Assembly: GCF_003944765.1 (NCBI RefSeq)
Contig: NZ_RWIU01000002.1
Coordinates: forward strand, 310,001-374,000
Length of the DNA stretch: 64,000 nucleotides
Direction: 5' to 3'
Origin: Hymenobacter perfusus
GTDB taxonomy: Bacteria; Bacteroidota; Bacteroidia; Cytophagales; Hymenobacteraceae
The notes under the pieces are model-generated. The model worked only from the letters and a program-made list of their open reading frames with translations, did not search any database and was not told the origin of the DNA. This document shows, piece by piece, positions 42,842 through 51,542 of the stretch. Each line of letters starts with the position of its first letter. The stretch's first letter is position 1. The position numbers and the translations under genes were made by a program.

Positions 42842-42913
42842 AAGTAAAAAGTCAAAGCGCCATTGATTATCCTGAACGAAGCAGGAGACCAATGGCGCTT
42901 TGACTTTTTACTT
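42842..42913. repeat. Perfect 24-bp palindrome between convergent genes, family F
   Basis: Arms 42842-42865 (AAGTAAAAAGTCAAAGCGCC plus ATTG) and 42890-42913 are perfect reverse complements with a 24-nt loop. It begins at the last base of the YfiT gene region and ends 12 bp before the stop of the convergent ABC ATPase gene. It can act as a terminator for both. Confidence 0.9.
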
Positions 42914-42925
42914 GATACTTTTTAC

Positions 42926-43735
42926 TTAAATATTAATAGCCTCGTCGGTGGTAGCGGCGGCGAGGCCGCCTTCGGTTTCATCGTCTACCTTCTTGGCGGC
43001 GCGTACCAAGCTGCTGCTAAAGATGAACTCTTTCAGCTCGGGCACCTGGGCGTTCAGGATTTCATCCTTGTTGCCGTCCCATAGCTTCTGGCCTTTGTAG
43101 AGGAAGATGATATGGTCCCCGATTTCGATAACGGAGTTCATATCGTGGGTTACTACCACGGTGGTAATGCCGTACTCGTGAGTGATTTCGTGGATGAGTT
43201 CGTCGATTTTGATGCTGGTGAGCGGGTCGAGGCCGGAGTTGGGCTCGTCGCAGAACAGGTAGGTGCAGTTGGGGGCAATGGCGCGGGCAATGCCCACGCG
43301 CTTCTTCATGCCGCCCGAAATTTCGGAGGGCATTTTGGTGCCGGCATTTTCCAGCCCCACCCGTTTGAGGCAGAACTCCACCCGGTCGCGGCGCTCCTCC
43401 CGACTCATCTCGGGCGTGAGCATCTTGAGCGGGAATTCCACGTTCTCGTACACGGTCATGGAGTCGAACAGCGCGGAGCCCTGAAACAGCATGCCGATTT
43501 TGCGGCGGATTTCCTGCCGGATCTGCACTTTGTTGTTGGTGAACATAGTGCCGTCGAAGGTGATGCTGCCGAGGTCCGGCTGCATCAGGCCTACAATGCA
43601 CTGCAGCAGCACTGACTTGCCGGTGCCGGAACCGCCCAGCAGCAGATTACACTTACCGGTTTCGAAGGTGCAGGTAATGCCCTTGAGTACCTGGTTGCCG
43701 TTGAAAGACTTCTGGACGTTATGAACTTCAATCAT
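42926..43735 (-). CDS. MlaF-like ABC transporter ATPase
   Basis: A 269-residue ATP-binding protein of the MlaF/Ttg2A type, which energises phospholipid transport between the membranes. Walker A is GGSGTGKS (34-41), the signature is ISGGMKKRVGIARAIA, Walker B is YLFCDEPNSGLDP and the switch is VVTHDMNS. ATG 43735 starts the conserved MIEVHNVQKSF. The permease gene lies 80 bp upstream on the same strand. No MlaD-type substrate-binding gene is next to the pair in the window. Confidence 0.93.
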   Translation of the reverse strand: MIEVHNVQKSFNGNQVLKGITCTFETGKCNLLLGGSGTGKSVLLQCIVGLMQPDLGSITFDGTMFTNNKVQIRQEIRRKIGMLFQGSALFDSMTVYENVEFPLKMLTPEMSREERRDRVEFCLKRVGLENAGTKMPSEISGGMKKRVGIARAIAPNCTYLFCDEPNSGLDPLTSIKIDELIHEITHEYGITTVVVTHDMNSVIEIGDHIIFLYKGQKLWDGNKDEILNAQVPELKEFIFSSSLVRAAKKVDDETEGGLAAATTDEAINI

Positions 43736-43743
43736 GATTGTTG

Positions 43744-43815
43744 TGAGCTGCAAGCTATAAGCCGCAAGCCGCAAGTGATTTATGCTAAACGATGAGCTTA
43801 CAGCTTGTAGCTTCT
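43744..43815. repeat. Imperfect inverted words between the Mla genes
   Basis: GTGAGCTGCAAGCTATAAGC and GAGCTTACAGCTTGTAGCTT are related by inversion with several mismatches. The right part overlaps the first bases of the permease C-terminal end. It is a weaker example of the palindrome-filled spacers. Confidence 0.45.
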
Positions 43816-44546
43816 TAGAGAAGCAACGCGGCCAGGGCGAAGTCGGCCACCAGAATAGCAATGATGGAGTTGTTGACGGCCGTAGTGCTGGCGTTACCAA
43901 CTTCCAAAGCTCCGCCCTCCGTGAAATAGCCCTTAAACGAAGAAATGGCCGATACCAAAAAGGCGAATACCACCGATTTGATGAGGGCGAACAGGATGTT
44001 GTAGGGAATGAAATCAGTGCGGATGCCCTCAATGTACTCCTGAGCCGATACGGCACCTGTAAGCGAGCCGGCCAGGTAGCCCCCCACGATGGACAGCGCC
44101 ATAGCCACAATCACCAGCAGCGGAAACATGAGCATGGAAGCCAGAATACGCGGCAACACCAGATAGGAGGCAGAGTTGATGCCCATTACTTCCAGCGCCG
44201 ATACCTGCTCGGTGATGCGCATGGTGCCCAAGCCGCCGGCAATACTGGAGCCTACTTTGCCCGCCAGCACGATGCTGGTGATGGTAGGAGCCAGCTCCAG
44301 AATCGTCATCTCGCGCACCATGTACCCGATGGTGCTTTTTGGGATGAGCGGGTTGGTGAGGTTGTAAGCAATCTGCACACAGGTTACGGCCCCAATAAAG
44401 GCCGACACGATGGAAACGATGAAGATGGAGTTGATACCAATAGTGACGCATTCGTCCATTGTCCGATTCCACAGCACCCGCAGGCGCTCTTTCCGCGTGA
44501 GCATGCTCTGAATAAAGAGCAGGAATTCACCGAATGATTTGACCAT
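43815..44546 (-). CDS. MlaE-like ABC transporter permease
   Basis: A 243-residue membrane protein with five to six helices. GSSIAGGLGTMRITEQVSAL and MGINSASYLVLPRILA are the MlaE-family (DUF140) signature around the cytoplasmic coupling helix. It would form the inner-membrane part of a lipid transporter with the ATPase encoded downstream. The ATG at 44546 begins MVKSFGEFLLF, an amphipathic N-terminal helix as in MlaE. Confidence 0.93.
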   Translation of the reverse strand: MVKSFGEFLLFIQSMLTRKERLRVLWNRTMDECVTIGINSIFIVSIVSAFIGAVTCVQIAYNLTNPLIPKSTIGYMVREMTILELAPTITSIVLAGKVGSSIAGGLGTMRITEQVSALEVMGINSASYLVLPRILASMLMFPLLVIVAMALSIVGGYLAGSLTGAVSAQEYIEGIRTDFIPYNILFALIKSVVFAFLVSAISSFKGYFTEGGALEVGNASTTAVNNSIIAILVADFALAALLL

Positions 44547-44663
44547 AAAAAGCAGAAAACAACAGGAAAAGCGGAAACTTGCGGCCTCAGTGCCCCACGC
44601 GGAGTACCTCCGGAAAAGAGGTGCCGCTCAGCTTACGTAAAAACCACTTCAGGAATCAAAGGA

Positions 44664-45374
44664 ATGCAAAAAAATATCGTTGTTACGGGTGGTACCAAAG
44701 GAATTGGGCGGGCTCTGGTGATTCGCTTTCTGCGGGCCGGCTACCCGGTGGTTACCTGCGCCCGCTCCGCCGCCGACCTGGCCGCGCTGCAAGCGGCTGC
44801 TACGGAGCAGGTTCCCGGGGCCGTGCTGCACACTTTCGTGGCCGACCTGAGCAAGCGCACGGAAACGGTTTTATTTACGGAGTTCGTGCAAAGCCAGGGG
44901 CCGGTGGAAGTACTCATCAACAACGCCGGGGCATTTATCCCGGGCCGCTTGCAAGACGAGCCGTTGGATGGCTCCCAGCTGCGCCAGATGCTGGACGTGA
45001 ACCTGCTCAGCGCCTACGACGTGACCCAGGCCCTGCTGCCGGGGCTGCTGGCCCAGCGCAGCGGCTATGTCTTCAACATCTGCTCTACGGCCAGCCTCAC
45101 GGCATACCCGAACGGCGGCTCCTACGGCATTGCCAAGCACGCGCTGCTGGGCTTCACCCGCAACCTGCGCGAAGAACTGAAGGACGCCGGCATCCGGGTA
45201 ACGGCGGTGCTGCCGGGCGCTACGCTCACGGCCAGCTGGGAAGGCGTAGACCTGCCCGCCGAGCGGTTCATCCGGGCCGAAGACGTGGCGGATACCATTT
45301 TCGGGGCCTTTTCCCTTTCGCCCCAGGCGGTGATAGAGGAACTGCTGATCCGGCCGCAGCTGGGGGATATTTAA
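44664..45374 (+). CDS. Short-chain dehydrogenase/reductase 1
   Basis: A 236-residue classical SDR. The cofactor motif is TGGTKGIG (8-15), the structural motif is NNAG (86-89), and the catalytic residues are S141 (or S144), Y154 and K158 (YGIAK). It is an NAD(P)H-dependent oxidoreductase of unknown substrate in the cytoplasm. Its stop codon overlaps the end of the convergent membrane-protein gene by 4 bp. A second SDR of similar size lies at 46607. Confidence 0.92.
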   Translation: MQKNIVVTGGTKGIGRALVIRFLRAGYPVVTCARSAADLAALQAAATEQVPGAVLHTFVADLSKRTETVLFTEFVQSQGPVEVLINNAGAFIPGRLQDEPLDGSQLRQMLDVNLLSAYDVTQALLPGLLAQRSGYVFNICSTASLTAYPNGGSYGIAKHALLGFTRNLREELKDAGIRVTAVLPGATLTASWEGVDLPAERFIRAEDVADTIFGAFSLSPQAVIEELLIRPQLGDI

Positions 45375-45802
45375 GCGGTGGGCGGCTGGGTTGAACGCCG
45401 GATATAGGTGACGTACACAAAGTCGAGAATGATGGCCCACATAGTGGCTTGCAGTAATCCGCCAAGCCAAGGCAGCCCCAGCCGCCAGCCGATGCCCAAC
45501 GAAATGCCAGAAAACCCCAGCGCTACCCCGTAGCTCAGCTTCAGCCAGTCGAGCCGCTGCCGTTGTTTTTTTCGGGTGTTCCAGATTGCGTAGAACACTA
45601 TGAGCAAGGTTCCGCCACCTATCAGCAGTTCAGCAGCTCCTGCCCAATGCTGCAGCTTAAACAGACCACCCAGCACCAACGCAGACACAGCCGCTAACAC
45701 TGGAATAAAAAAGGCAGAGCTGCTGAGGCTGCCTTTGTAGATGACTACAAGCAGCAGCGCATAAGCTACGGCGGATATCAGGAGAGGAAAGGGAAAATTC
45801 AT
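45371..45802 (-). CDS. Unknown small membrane protein
   Basis: A 143-residue protein with about four hydrophobic helices (LLISAVAYALLLVVIY, AFFIPVLAAVSALVLGGLF, AAELLIGGGTLLIVFYAIW, GGLLQATMWAIILDFVYV) and a basic loop (RKKQRQR). The phrase GGLFKLQHWAGA recalls the start of GldL-like proteins, but the rest does not match, so I make no assignment. It ends by overlapping the SDR stop and lies 10 bp downstream of the GIN-domain lipoprotein gene, probably in one transcript with it. Confidence 0.7.
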   Translation of the reverse strand: MNFPFPLLISAVAYALLLVVIYKGSLSSSAFFIPVLAAVSALVLGGLFKLQHWAGAAELLIGGGTLLIVFYAIWNTRKKQRQRLDWLKLSYGVALGFSGISLGIGWRLGLPWLGGLLQATMWAIILDFVYVTYIRRSTQPPTA

Positions 45803-45812
45803 ACGGACACAT

Positions 45813-46571
45813 TTACTCGGCCTTCACCTGGCCCTTGCCGGTAACTTTCAGCTCGCGCCGGGTTGGGGCCGGCAGAGCGTAAAACACCGTCCCGAACCCC
45901 TCGTGCGCACCGGCCAACAGCCGGCCCACGCGCAGGTGGGCATTGCCGCTGCTGTTGGCATTGGTTTGCAGGTACATATCCTGCAAGGAAAAATCGGCGG
46001 CGTACAGGCTGCCGCTGCCACCCAGCGTATGGTGCAGCTCCTGAGTGCTGCCGCTGAGGTAGATGTCCCCCAACTCGTACTGACTCATGCCGATGTACTG
46101 GCTGGCAAGGTTCAGGTGAAAGTCGCCGGAACCGATAAGATGCGCGAAAATAGTGTCCTGCTCAAACGGTCTGTCGGTGCGGATATCAGCCTGCCCGCGC
46201 AGGAAGATGCTGGTGATATGGGGCGTGTGCAGCGTTACCTCGCGCGGGGTATCGTAGCGGCGCACCCAGTTGCAGCGGCTGGTGTTGCGGATGGTCAACT
46301 GGTCACTTTTGACGTCCAGCCGGATATCATCCTGGAGGTTTTTGCCGGCCCGCACTTCGGCGTAGGTTTCCGCGTCCTGCACCAGGGTTACCTGCACGTT
46401 GTCGTAAGCCGAGAGTACCTGAAAAGGAGGGAGGCTGCGGCGTTCCGTGACGATATTGCCGGTGCTGGTGAAACAGCCGGCGTCGTTTTCCTTGGTGCAG
46501 CCTGGCAACATGACCAGCAGGCTCAGGCCGGCCGCGCCGCGCAAAACCCACCGGGAGCAGCTAACTTGCAT
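45813..46571 (-). CDS. GIN-domain (DUF2807) lipoprotein
   Basis: A 252-residue putative lipoprotein with signal and lipobox LPGC (LSLLVMLPGCTKEND). The mature part (RSLPPFQVLSAYDNVQVTLV, VKSDQLTIRNTSRC, LRGQADIRTD, LIGSGDFHLNL, LGGSGSLYAADF) has the repeated short strands and Gly-Ser/Ser-Gly turns of the putative auto-transporter adhesin, head GIN domain. It is probably a cell-envelope beta-helix protein of unknown function. ATG 46571 is preferred to one at 46592. It is divergent from the SDR at 46607 across 35 bp. Confidence 0.88.
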   Translation of the reverse strand: MQVSCSRWVLRGAAGLSLLVMLPGCTKENDAGCFTSTGNIVTERRSLPPFQVLSAYDNVQVTLVQDAETYAEVRAGKNLQDDIRLDVKSDQLTIRNTSRCNWVRRYDTPREVTLHTPHITSIFLRGQADIRTDRPFEQDTIFAHLIGSGDFHLNLASQYIGMSQYELGDIYLSGSTQELHHTLGGSGSLYAADFSLQDMYLQTNANSSGNAHLRVGRLLAGAHEGFGTVFYALPAPTRRELKVTGKGQVKAE

Positions 46572-46606
46572 CTTCAATTCTGACCACCACATAACAACCG
46601 GGCACT

Positions 46607-47299
46607 ATGGACCTCAACGGCAAGGTAGCCATTATCACAGGCGTCAGCAAAGGAATCGGGCGGGCCACCGTGGAACTGCTGCTGGCCCGCGGCATGCATG
46701 TGGCCGGCTGGGGCCGCACCGCGCCTGCCGACTTCCGGCACCCGCGCTTCCTGTTCATCGAGTGTGATATCCGCCAGGAAGCCGAAGTGCAGAAAGCCTA
46801 CAAGGCCACCGAGAAGGCCCTGGGCAAAGAAATCCATGTGCTGGTGAACAACGCCGGCCTCGGCAACTTCGGCCCTATTGATGGGTTTTCGTCGGAGCAG
46901 TGGCACGAGATGTTCGATACCAACGTGCACGGCCTGTTTTACTGCACCCGCGCCGTACTGCCCGCCATGAAAAAGCAGCAGCTGGGCCACATCATCAACG
47001 TGGCCTCCCTGGCCGGCACGGCGGGCACGGCTAACCTGGCCGGCTACTGCGCCACCAAGTACGCCGTGCGCGGTTTCTCCGATGCTTTGTTCAAGGAAGT
47101 GCGCCCCCAGGGTGTGCGTGTTACCTGCGTAATGCCCGGCTCGGTGGAAACCAACTTCGGCGGCAAGGAGCCCGGCCAGGAACCCGATCCGCACAAAATG
47201 CAGCCCGAAGACATTGCCGCTGCCATCGTCCACGCGCTGGAAGCCCCGCAGACCGTTATGATTTCGGAGCTGCAAATGCGACCCACGCAGGTGAAGTGA
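46607..47299 (+). CDS. Short-chain dehydrogenase/reductase 2
   Basis: A 230-residue classical SDR with TGVSKGIG (11-18), NNAG (81-84), S134, Y147 and K151 (YCATK). The pattern is that of FabG-like or general oxidoreductases; the C-terminal phrase PEDIAAAIVHALEAPQTVMISELQM is typical. The substrate is unknown. It lies just upstream of gldA on the same strand, separated by a 105-bp spacer with a half copy of a family B repeat. Confidence 0.92.
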   Translation: MDLNGKVAIITGVSKGIGRATVELLLARGMHVAGWGRTAPADFRHPRFLFIECDIRQEAEVQKAYKATEKALGKEIHVLVNNAGLGNFGPIDGFSSEQWHEMFDTNVHGLFYCTRAVLPAMKKQQLGHIINVASLAGTAGTANLAGYCATKYAVRGFSDALFKEVRPQGVRVTCVMPGSVETNFGGKEPGQEPDPHKMQPEDIAAAIVHALEAPQTVMISELQMRPTQVK

Positions 47300-47322
47300 G
47301 TTGCCGGCTGATGACAACCAGT

Positions 47323-47369
47323 AGAACGTCATTGTGAGCGTAGTGCAACGAAGCCGAGGAATCTCGGAA
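47323..47369. repeat. Single arm of family B repeat
   Basis: GAACGTCATTGTGAGCGTAG continues to GAAGCCGAGGAATCTCGG, one arm of the family B palindrome without its inverted partner. It lies between the SDR and gldA. Confidence 0.7.
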
Positions 47370-47403
47370 TAACGGGCTGACAGAACCAGATTATAATACC
47401 TAC

Positions 47404-48306
<903 letters not shown>

Positions 48307-48310
48307 AAAT

Positions 48311-48422
48311 GAACGTCATGCTGAGCGAAGGCGGAGCCGTAGTCGACGCATCTCTACCTCTGGCTAATTCCTATTTGTAAACGAAGCGGTAGAGATGCTC
48401 CGCCTTCGCTCAGCATGACGTT
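48311..48422. repeat. Intergenic palindrome, family B, between gldA and gldF
   Basis: Arms from 48311 (GAACGTCATGCTGAGCGAAG plus GCGGA) and ending at 48422 (TCCGCCTTCGCTCAGCATGA plus CGTT) are near-perfect inverted copies. It starts 5 bp after the gldA stop codon and would separate the two cistrons. Confidence 0.85.
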
Positions 48423-48463
48423 TTACCGGCCCTACTAAGTACTATATCACCACATCAACCTCG

Positions 48464-49189
48464 ATGCTCGCCATCCTTCGCAAAGAATTCAACAGCTTCC
48501 TGAACTCGCCCGTGGCCTACGTGGTGCTGGGTGTGTTTCTGGTGGCTACCGGCCTGTTCGTGTGGGTGTTCCCGGATAGCTCGGTGCTCGACTACGGGTT
48601 TGCCGATTTGCAGACGCTGTTCAACATTGCCCCCTGGATTTTCCTGTTCCTGATTCCGGCCCTCACCATGCGCACCTTTGCCGAGGAGAAGAAGGCCGGC
48701 ACCATGGAGCTGCTGCTCACCCGCCCGCTCACCGATGGCCAGATCATCGGGGGCAAGTACCTGGCCTGTCTGCTGCTGGCGTTGCTGGCGCTGGTGCCCA
48801 CGCTGCTCTATTACTACTCGGTGTACCAGCTGGGCAACCCGGCCGGCAACATCGACTCGGCCGCGACGGTGGGCTCCTACCTGGGCCTCACGCTGCTGGC
48901 GGCCGTGTTTGCGGCCATCGGAGTGCTGGCCTCGGCCCTCACGCGGGACCAGATTGTGGCCTTCCTGGCGGCCGTAGTGGGCTGCTTTCTGGTGTACTCG
49001 GGCTTCGATTCGCTGGCCTCGGTGTTTGATGGCGGCCTAGCCTACTACATCGGTCAGCTGGGCATTGCCGCCCACTACCGCGACCTGGCCAAGGGCCTCA
49101 TCGACTCCCGCGACCTGCTGTACTTCTTCAGCCTGACGGCCGGCTGCCTGCTGGCTACGCGGCTGGTGCTGCAAAGTCGGAATTGGTAG
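48464..49189 (+). CDS. gldF: Gliding-associated ABC transporter permease GldF
   Basis: A 241-residue ABC-2 type membrane protein with six helices. The sequence MLAILRKEFNSFLNSPVAYVV, RTFAEEKKAGTMELLLTRPL and the final LATRLVLQSRNW match GldF. It forms the membrane part of the GldAFG complex in the inner membrane. It is preceded by a palindrome and followed by the gldG gene. Confidence 0.94.
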   Translation: MLAILRKEFNSFLNSPVAYVVLGVFLVATGLFVWVFPDSSVLDYGFADLQTLFNIAPWIFLFLIPALTMRTFAEEKKAGTMELLLTRPLTDGQIIGGKYLACLLLALLALVPTLLYYYSVYQLGNPAGNIDSAATVGSYLGLTLLAAVFAAIGVLASALTRDQIVAFLAAVVGCFLVYSGFDSLASVFDGGLAYYIGQLGIAAHYRDLAKGLIDSRDLLYFFSLTAGCLLATRLVLQSRNW

Positions 49190-49198
49190 AGGTTTTTG

Positions 49199-49366
49199 AG
49201 CGGTTAGCTGATGGCGGTTAGCTGTTGGCTTTTCTGAAATGAAAGTGAGGAGTTGGCTGCCGGATCTGGGGGCCGACCTGACATAAAAAGACATCCACAA
49301 GTGAGTACAGAACCCCAGCCATCAGCTACCAGCCAACAGCTACCAGCTAATCCGGCAGCTACCAGA
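49199..49366. repeat. Inverted-word spacer reaching into gldG, family E
   Basis: The left side has GCGGTTAGCTGATGGCGGTT and GCTGTTGGC; the right side has the complementary words CATCAGCTACCAGCCAACAG and CTACCAGC. The right part lies inside the gldG reading frame and encodes its Ser/Gln/Pro-rich N-terminus. A similar text fills the spacer at 59742-59835. Confidence 0.65.
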
Positions 49367-51040
49367 AAACGTCGTGACCTGACGCGCTTCGGGGCGGTGC
49401 TGCTGGGGCTGCTGCTGCTCAATTTCCTCGGGGGGCTGTACTTCTTCCGCCTCGACCTTACGGAGGAAAAGCGCTACACGATGTCGGCGGCCACCCAGAC
49501 GCTGCTTTCGGGTCTCAAGCAGCCGGTTACCGTCACGGTGTACCTGGATGGCGACTTCCCGCCGGCCTTCCGGCGGTTGCAGCAGTCGGTGCGCGAGACG
49601 CTGAACGAGATGCAGCTGCACAGCGGCTCCAACCTGCGCTACGTGTTCGTGGACCCCTCGGCGGCCGGCACCGAAAAGGCCCGCAACGACTACTACCAGA
49701 CCTTGTTCAAGAAGGGCCTGAGCCCCACCAACCTAGGCGCTAATGAGAACGGCAAGCGCATCGAGAAAATCATCTTCCCCTGGGCCGTGGTATCGGCGGG
49801 CGGCAAGGAGCAGAACGTGCTGCTGCTGCGCGGCAACCAGGCCGCCCCCTCCGATGTACGCCTCAACCAGAGCATCGAAGGGCTGGAATATGAATTGGCC
49901 TCGGCCATCCGCAAGCTTAGCCCTGGCCAGCGCAAGCGCATCGGGGTGGTGGAAGGCCACAGCGAGCTGAGTAACCTGGAAGCCGGCGACCTGATCGGCT
50001 CCCTGAGTCAGTACTACGACGTGTTCCGGGTAAACCTGGCCCAGTCAAGGCCCGAGGCGCTACAAACGCTCAGTGCCCTCATCGTGGCCAAGCCGGCGGG
50101 CGCGTACACTGAGACCGAGAAATTCAAGCTCGACCAGTTCATCACCCGGGGCGGCAACGCGCTGTTCTTCGTGGATGCCATGCGCGTGAACCTCGACAGC
50201 GCCAGTCGGGGCGGCATGCTGGCCTTCCCCCAGTCGCACAACCTCGATGATCTGCTGTTCAAGTACGGTGTGCGCATCAACCCCGATCTGCTGCTCGACC
50301 TCAACTCCGGCGTGATTCCGCTGGTGACGGGCATGACTGGCAACAAGCCCAAGGTGGAGCCCATGCCCTGGCAGTTCTACCCGCTCATCAACAAGTTCAG
50401 CCCGCACCCCATCACCCGCAACCTCGATGCGGTATACACCAAATTCGTGAGCAGCATGGATACGGTGAAGGCCACCGGCATCCGCAAAACGCCGCTGCTG
50501 TTCACCTCGCGCTACACCCGGGTGCTACCCTCGCCGGTACCCGTAAACCTGAACGATGCCCGCCTGGAGCCGAACCCCAAGCTCTACACTTCGCAATTTA
50601 AGCCCGTAGGCTACCTGCTCGAAGGCCAGTTTGGCTCCCTCTACGCCAACCGCGCCGAGCCCGGCACCACCAACTTCCAGCCCGCCACGCCCGCTGGGGC
50701 CAGGCCCGCCAAAATTCTGGTGGTGTCGGATGGCGACTTCGTGCGCAACGAGGTAGACCCCAAAACCAACCGGCCCTTCCGCCTGGGCTTCGACCGCCTC
50801 GCCAGCACCGAGTTTGCTAACCGCGAGCTGCTGCTCAACGCCGTGGACTACATGCTCGACGAATCGGGCCTGATTGCCGTGCGCGGCAAGCAAATTACCC
50901 TGCGCCCCCTCGATAAGCTGCGGGTAGTGGAGGAGCGCCGCCGCTGGCAGCTGCTGAACCTGGGCGCGCCGTTGGTGCTACTGGCTCTATTCGGGGCCGT
51001 GCGTGCCTGGCGGCGGAAGCGGCGGTATGCTCGGTTTTAG
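49301..51040 (+). CDS. gldG: Gliding-associated ABC transporter component GldG
   Basis: A 579-residue protein with one N-terminal helix (FGAVLLGLLLLNFLGGLYFF), a large extracytoplasmic ABC_transp_aux domain (RLDLTEEKRYTMS, IGVVEGHSELSNLEAGDL, FKLDQFITRGGNALFFVDAM) and a C-terminal helix (LLNLGAPLVLLALFGAVRAW). The best start is the GTG at 49301, because no ATG lies before the first helix. Its first 22 residues (VSTEPQPSATSQQLPANP) are encoded by an intergenic-type repeat. It is the third subunit of the GldAFG complex. Confidence 0.9.
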   Translation: MSTEPQPSATSQQLPANPAATRKRRDLTRFGAVLLGLLLLNFLGGLYFFRLDLTEEKRYTMSAATQTLLSGLKQPVTVTVYLDGDFPPAFRRLQQSVRETLNEMQLHSGSNLRYVFVDPSAAGTEKARNDYYQTLFKKGLSPTNLGANENGKRIEKIIFPWAVVSAGGKEQNVLLLRGNQAAPSDVRLNQSIEGLEYELASAIRKLSPGQRKRIGVVEGHSELSNLEAGDLIGSLSQYYDVFRVNLAQSRPEALQTLSALIVAKPAGAYTETEKFKLDQFITRGGNALFFVDAMRVNLDSASRGGMLAFPQSHNLDDLLFKYGVRINPDLLLDLNSGVIPLVTGMTGNKPKVEPMPWQFYPLINKFSPHPITRNLDAVYTKFVSSMDTVKATGIRKTPLLFTSRYTRVLPSPVPVNLNDARLEPNPKLYTSQFKPVGYLLEGQFGSLYANRAEPGTTNFQPATPAGARPAKILVVSDGDFVRNEVDPKTNRPFRLGFDRLASTEFANRELLLNAVDYMLDESGLIAVRGKQITLRPLDKLRVVEERRRWQLLNLGAPLVLLALFGAVRAWRRKRRYARF

Positions 51041-51078
51041 CGGCATCATTTCGTATTCAAGCCTTAACTCAGGGCAGG

Positions 51079-51348
51079 ATGTTCGATTTTATCTTTGAAG
51101 TGGTATTCGAAGTGCTGTTTGCGGGGTTGCTGAATTGGCTGCTGTTCACGCCCATTGGCTTTCTGTACCTCTACATCCGCTACCGCAGCCGCCCCGGGGT
51201 AGCGTTGGTGCTGAGTCAGAAATACGAAGGCAAGTATGCTAATGCCGGGCAGGAGCTGCTATTGAATGCGTTCATCTTAGTGCTGATAGTGCCTATCCTG
51301 TTGATGGTGGTGTGGGCGATTTACAGTAGCATCCTTCGGTTGCTGTAA
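51079..51348 (+). CDS. Small unknown membrane protein
   Basis: An 89-residue protein with two hydrophobic helices (VLFAGLLNWLLFTPIGFLYLYI and ILVLIVPILLMVVWAIYSS) joined by a basic loop (YRSRPG). It has no recognised family. It lies 39 bp after gldG on the same strand and may be co-transcribed. Codon use is like that of its neighbours. Confidence 0.6.
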   Translation: MFDFIFEVVFEVLFAGLLNWLLFTPIGFLYLYIRYRSRPGVALVLSQKYEGKYANAGQELLLNAFILVLIVPILLMVVWAIYSSILRLL

Positions 51349-51516
51349 ACGTCCCCCCGTTGCCCCGGTCCGGCAGCTGCAGCCTGCCGGACCGGTTGCC
51401 GCCGGCTGACACCCGAACGACTTCACGCGGCGCGGCGGCAGCAAGTCCTGCAACAACTCGGCTTTGCGCTACGGCCGCCCGCAAAACACCGGCCGGGCGG
51501 CTGCGGCCTGAATGCG

Positions 51517-51524
51517 TATCTTTG
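51517..51524 (+). promoter_or_regulatory. -7 box of the kaiC operon
   Basis: TATCTTTG matches the Bacteroidota consensus TAnnTTTG exactly and lies 19 bp before the kaiC start codon, giving a very short leader. No clear -33 TTG was found at the usual distance. Confidence 0.6.
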
Positions 51525-51542
51525 AAGGAAACTAATCAGTGT

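Noticed and set aside
51360-51542. An upstream extension of KaiC by 61 residues
   Set aside because: The extension is unrelated to KaiC, and a consensus -7 box lies at 51517 inside it.
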